A DNA stretch of 43,079 nucleotides from an uncultured Caulobacterales bacterium. Its GTDB lineage: Bacteria; Pseudomonadota; Alphaproteobacteria; Caulobacterales; Caulobacteraceae. The notes beneath the pieces were generated by a model, which worked only from the letters and a program-made list of their open reading frames with translations, was not told the DNA's origin and did no database searches. Location of the stretch: assembly GCA_903858185.1 (NCBI GenBank), contig CAIOHT010000025.1, positions 1 through 43,079 on the forward strand. The letters are read 5' to 3'. The position numbers and the translations under genes are program-made. Shown piece after piece: positions 42,622-43,079 of the stretch; within the stretch, counting starts at the first letter, position 1; every line of letters starts with the position of its first letter.

Positions 42622-42648
42622 CCGCATCTCCCAAACCACCTAGAGGTT

Positions 42649-42667
42649 TCTAACTTGTATAACTAGG
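42649..42667. promoter_or_regulatory. TAACTT-containing box before the acyl-CoA synthetase
   Basis: TCTAACTTGTATAACTAGG has imperfect dyad symmetry and shares CTAACTT with the box at 37049. It lies 28 bases upstream of the synthetase start, inside an AT-rich patch, and is a candidate site for the same regulator. Confidence 0.45.
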
Positions 42668-42672
42668 TTGAT

Positions 42673-43078
42673 CTAGAGGCTAAGGATATTTCGTTGCTCA
42701 CCGCGCTTCGCCCCATCCGTGAGGCTCGTGATGGCGGCCGGCGGCAGGCTGTTCAACGGCGCGCCGGGCGCGGCGACTAGAGCCCCCACCATCCTGAGAT
42801 CCGGAGCTTCGGCCAGTGTGACCACCGCGACGGGGAATGGCGTGAAGGCCTCGAACGCCGGCAAGGTCGGGCTATGCACCACGGCGAACGACTACACCGA
42901 GCCCCTGCAGGAGAGCGGCGTCCAAACCGGTGTGTCGCCGCACCCGGGACAGCGCCGTACGTGGGGGGAACCACCAGGCGTCGCAGGCTACGCACCGTTG
43001 GGCGCTAAGCACGCCTTCGGAAGCTGATCGCCAGAATGGCGCGGCGAGCGGGTCGCCCACATCCGGCTTCGGGATCAT
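42673..43078 (-). pseudogene. DUF35 (Zn-ribbon/OB-fold) gene, broken twice
   Basis: ATG 43078 gives PDVGDPLAAPFWRSASEGVL and QRCVACDAWWFPPR, the N-terminal helix and first half of the zinc ribbon of DUF35 acyl-CoA-associated proteins. A frameshift near 42952 then hides the second knuckle: the next frame reads CPGCGDTPVWTPLSCRGSV. It runs into TAG at 42894-42892 where Tyr is expected (GSVYSF), and continues AVVHSPTLPAFEAFTPFPVA to 42673. One frameshift plus one nonsense mutation argue for genuine decay. DUF35 proteins normally partner thiolases in CoA catabolism; none is seen here. Confidence 0.75.
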
Positions 43079-43079
43079 G

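Overview
The window is GC-rich, densely coding DNA with many 1-4 nt start/stop overlaps. Gene content (proC, ubiK-type gene, lgt-midA-pgeF run, YcbB-type L,D-transpeptidase, DUF882 gene, DUF983 gene, 2-oxoacid:ferredoxin oxidoreductase with a GltD-like partner) suggests an alphaproteobacterium, probably a Caulobacterales member of the Caulobacter/Brevundimonas/Phenylobacterium kind. The genus is an inference from content and was not checked against any database.

Layout. 1-6.7 kb: tail of an SGNH/acyltransferase gene, a caspase-like protease with Sel1 repeats, and housekeeping genes (proC, YbjN-like, ubiK; divergently lgt, a MidA-type methyltransferase and pgeF). 6.9-11.8 kb: a carbohydrate cassette made of a cupin-less GDP-mannose pyrophosphorylase, a GT4 glycosyltransferase fused to a glycosidase-like domain, and a GH130-type mannoside enzyme. 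11.8-12.3 kb: a DUF559 nuclease-like gene framed by 49-bp inverted repeats whose hairpins differ by compensatory changes. 12.3-17 kb: a three-gene operon for a 2-oxoacid:ferredoxin oxidoreductase and an NAD(P)H/iron-sulfur partner. 17-26 kb: cell-wall genes, small DUF genes (one DUF3309 gene carries an in-frame stop), an MHS transporter, msrA, a TPR lipoprotein-like gene, a cytochrome c-like gene and tRNA-Ser(GGA).

26-34.6 kb is accessory DNA next to tRNA-Ser. A large serine recombinase operon (with DUF2924 and DUF3489) faces away from a ParB/DNA-methyltransferase, DUF5681 and terminase large subunit operon. No capsid, portal or tail gene is visible. The recombinase end carries CAGGGA repeats at 22/21/21-nt spacing, and the central divergent region carries hairpins and a palindromic direct repeat. 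Beyond the terminase are small orphan genes, two of them membrane proteins that are frameshifted exactly at simple repeats (a CA run and a G7 run).

34.6-43 kb is a CoA-thioester/xenobiotic-type catabolic cluster: nitronate monooxygenase-like, epoxide hydrolase, enoyl-CoA hydratase, a GntR/FCD regulator, two translationally coupled acyl-CoA dehydrogenases, an acyl-CoA synthetase and a doubly broken DUF35 gene. TAACTT-containing palindromic boxes lie at its two promoter regions. The combination looks like degradation of a large or cyclic acid through CoA intermediates; the substrate cannot be read from the sequence.
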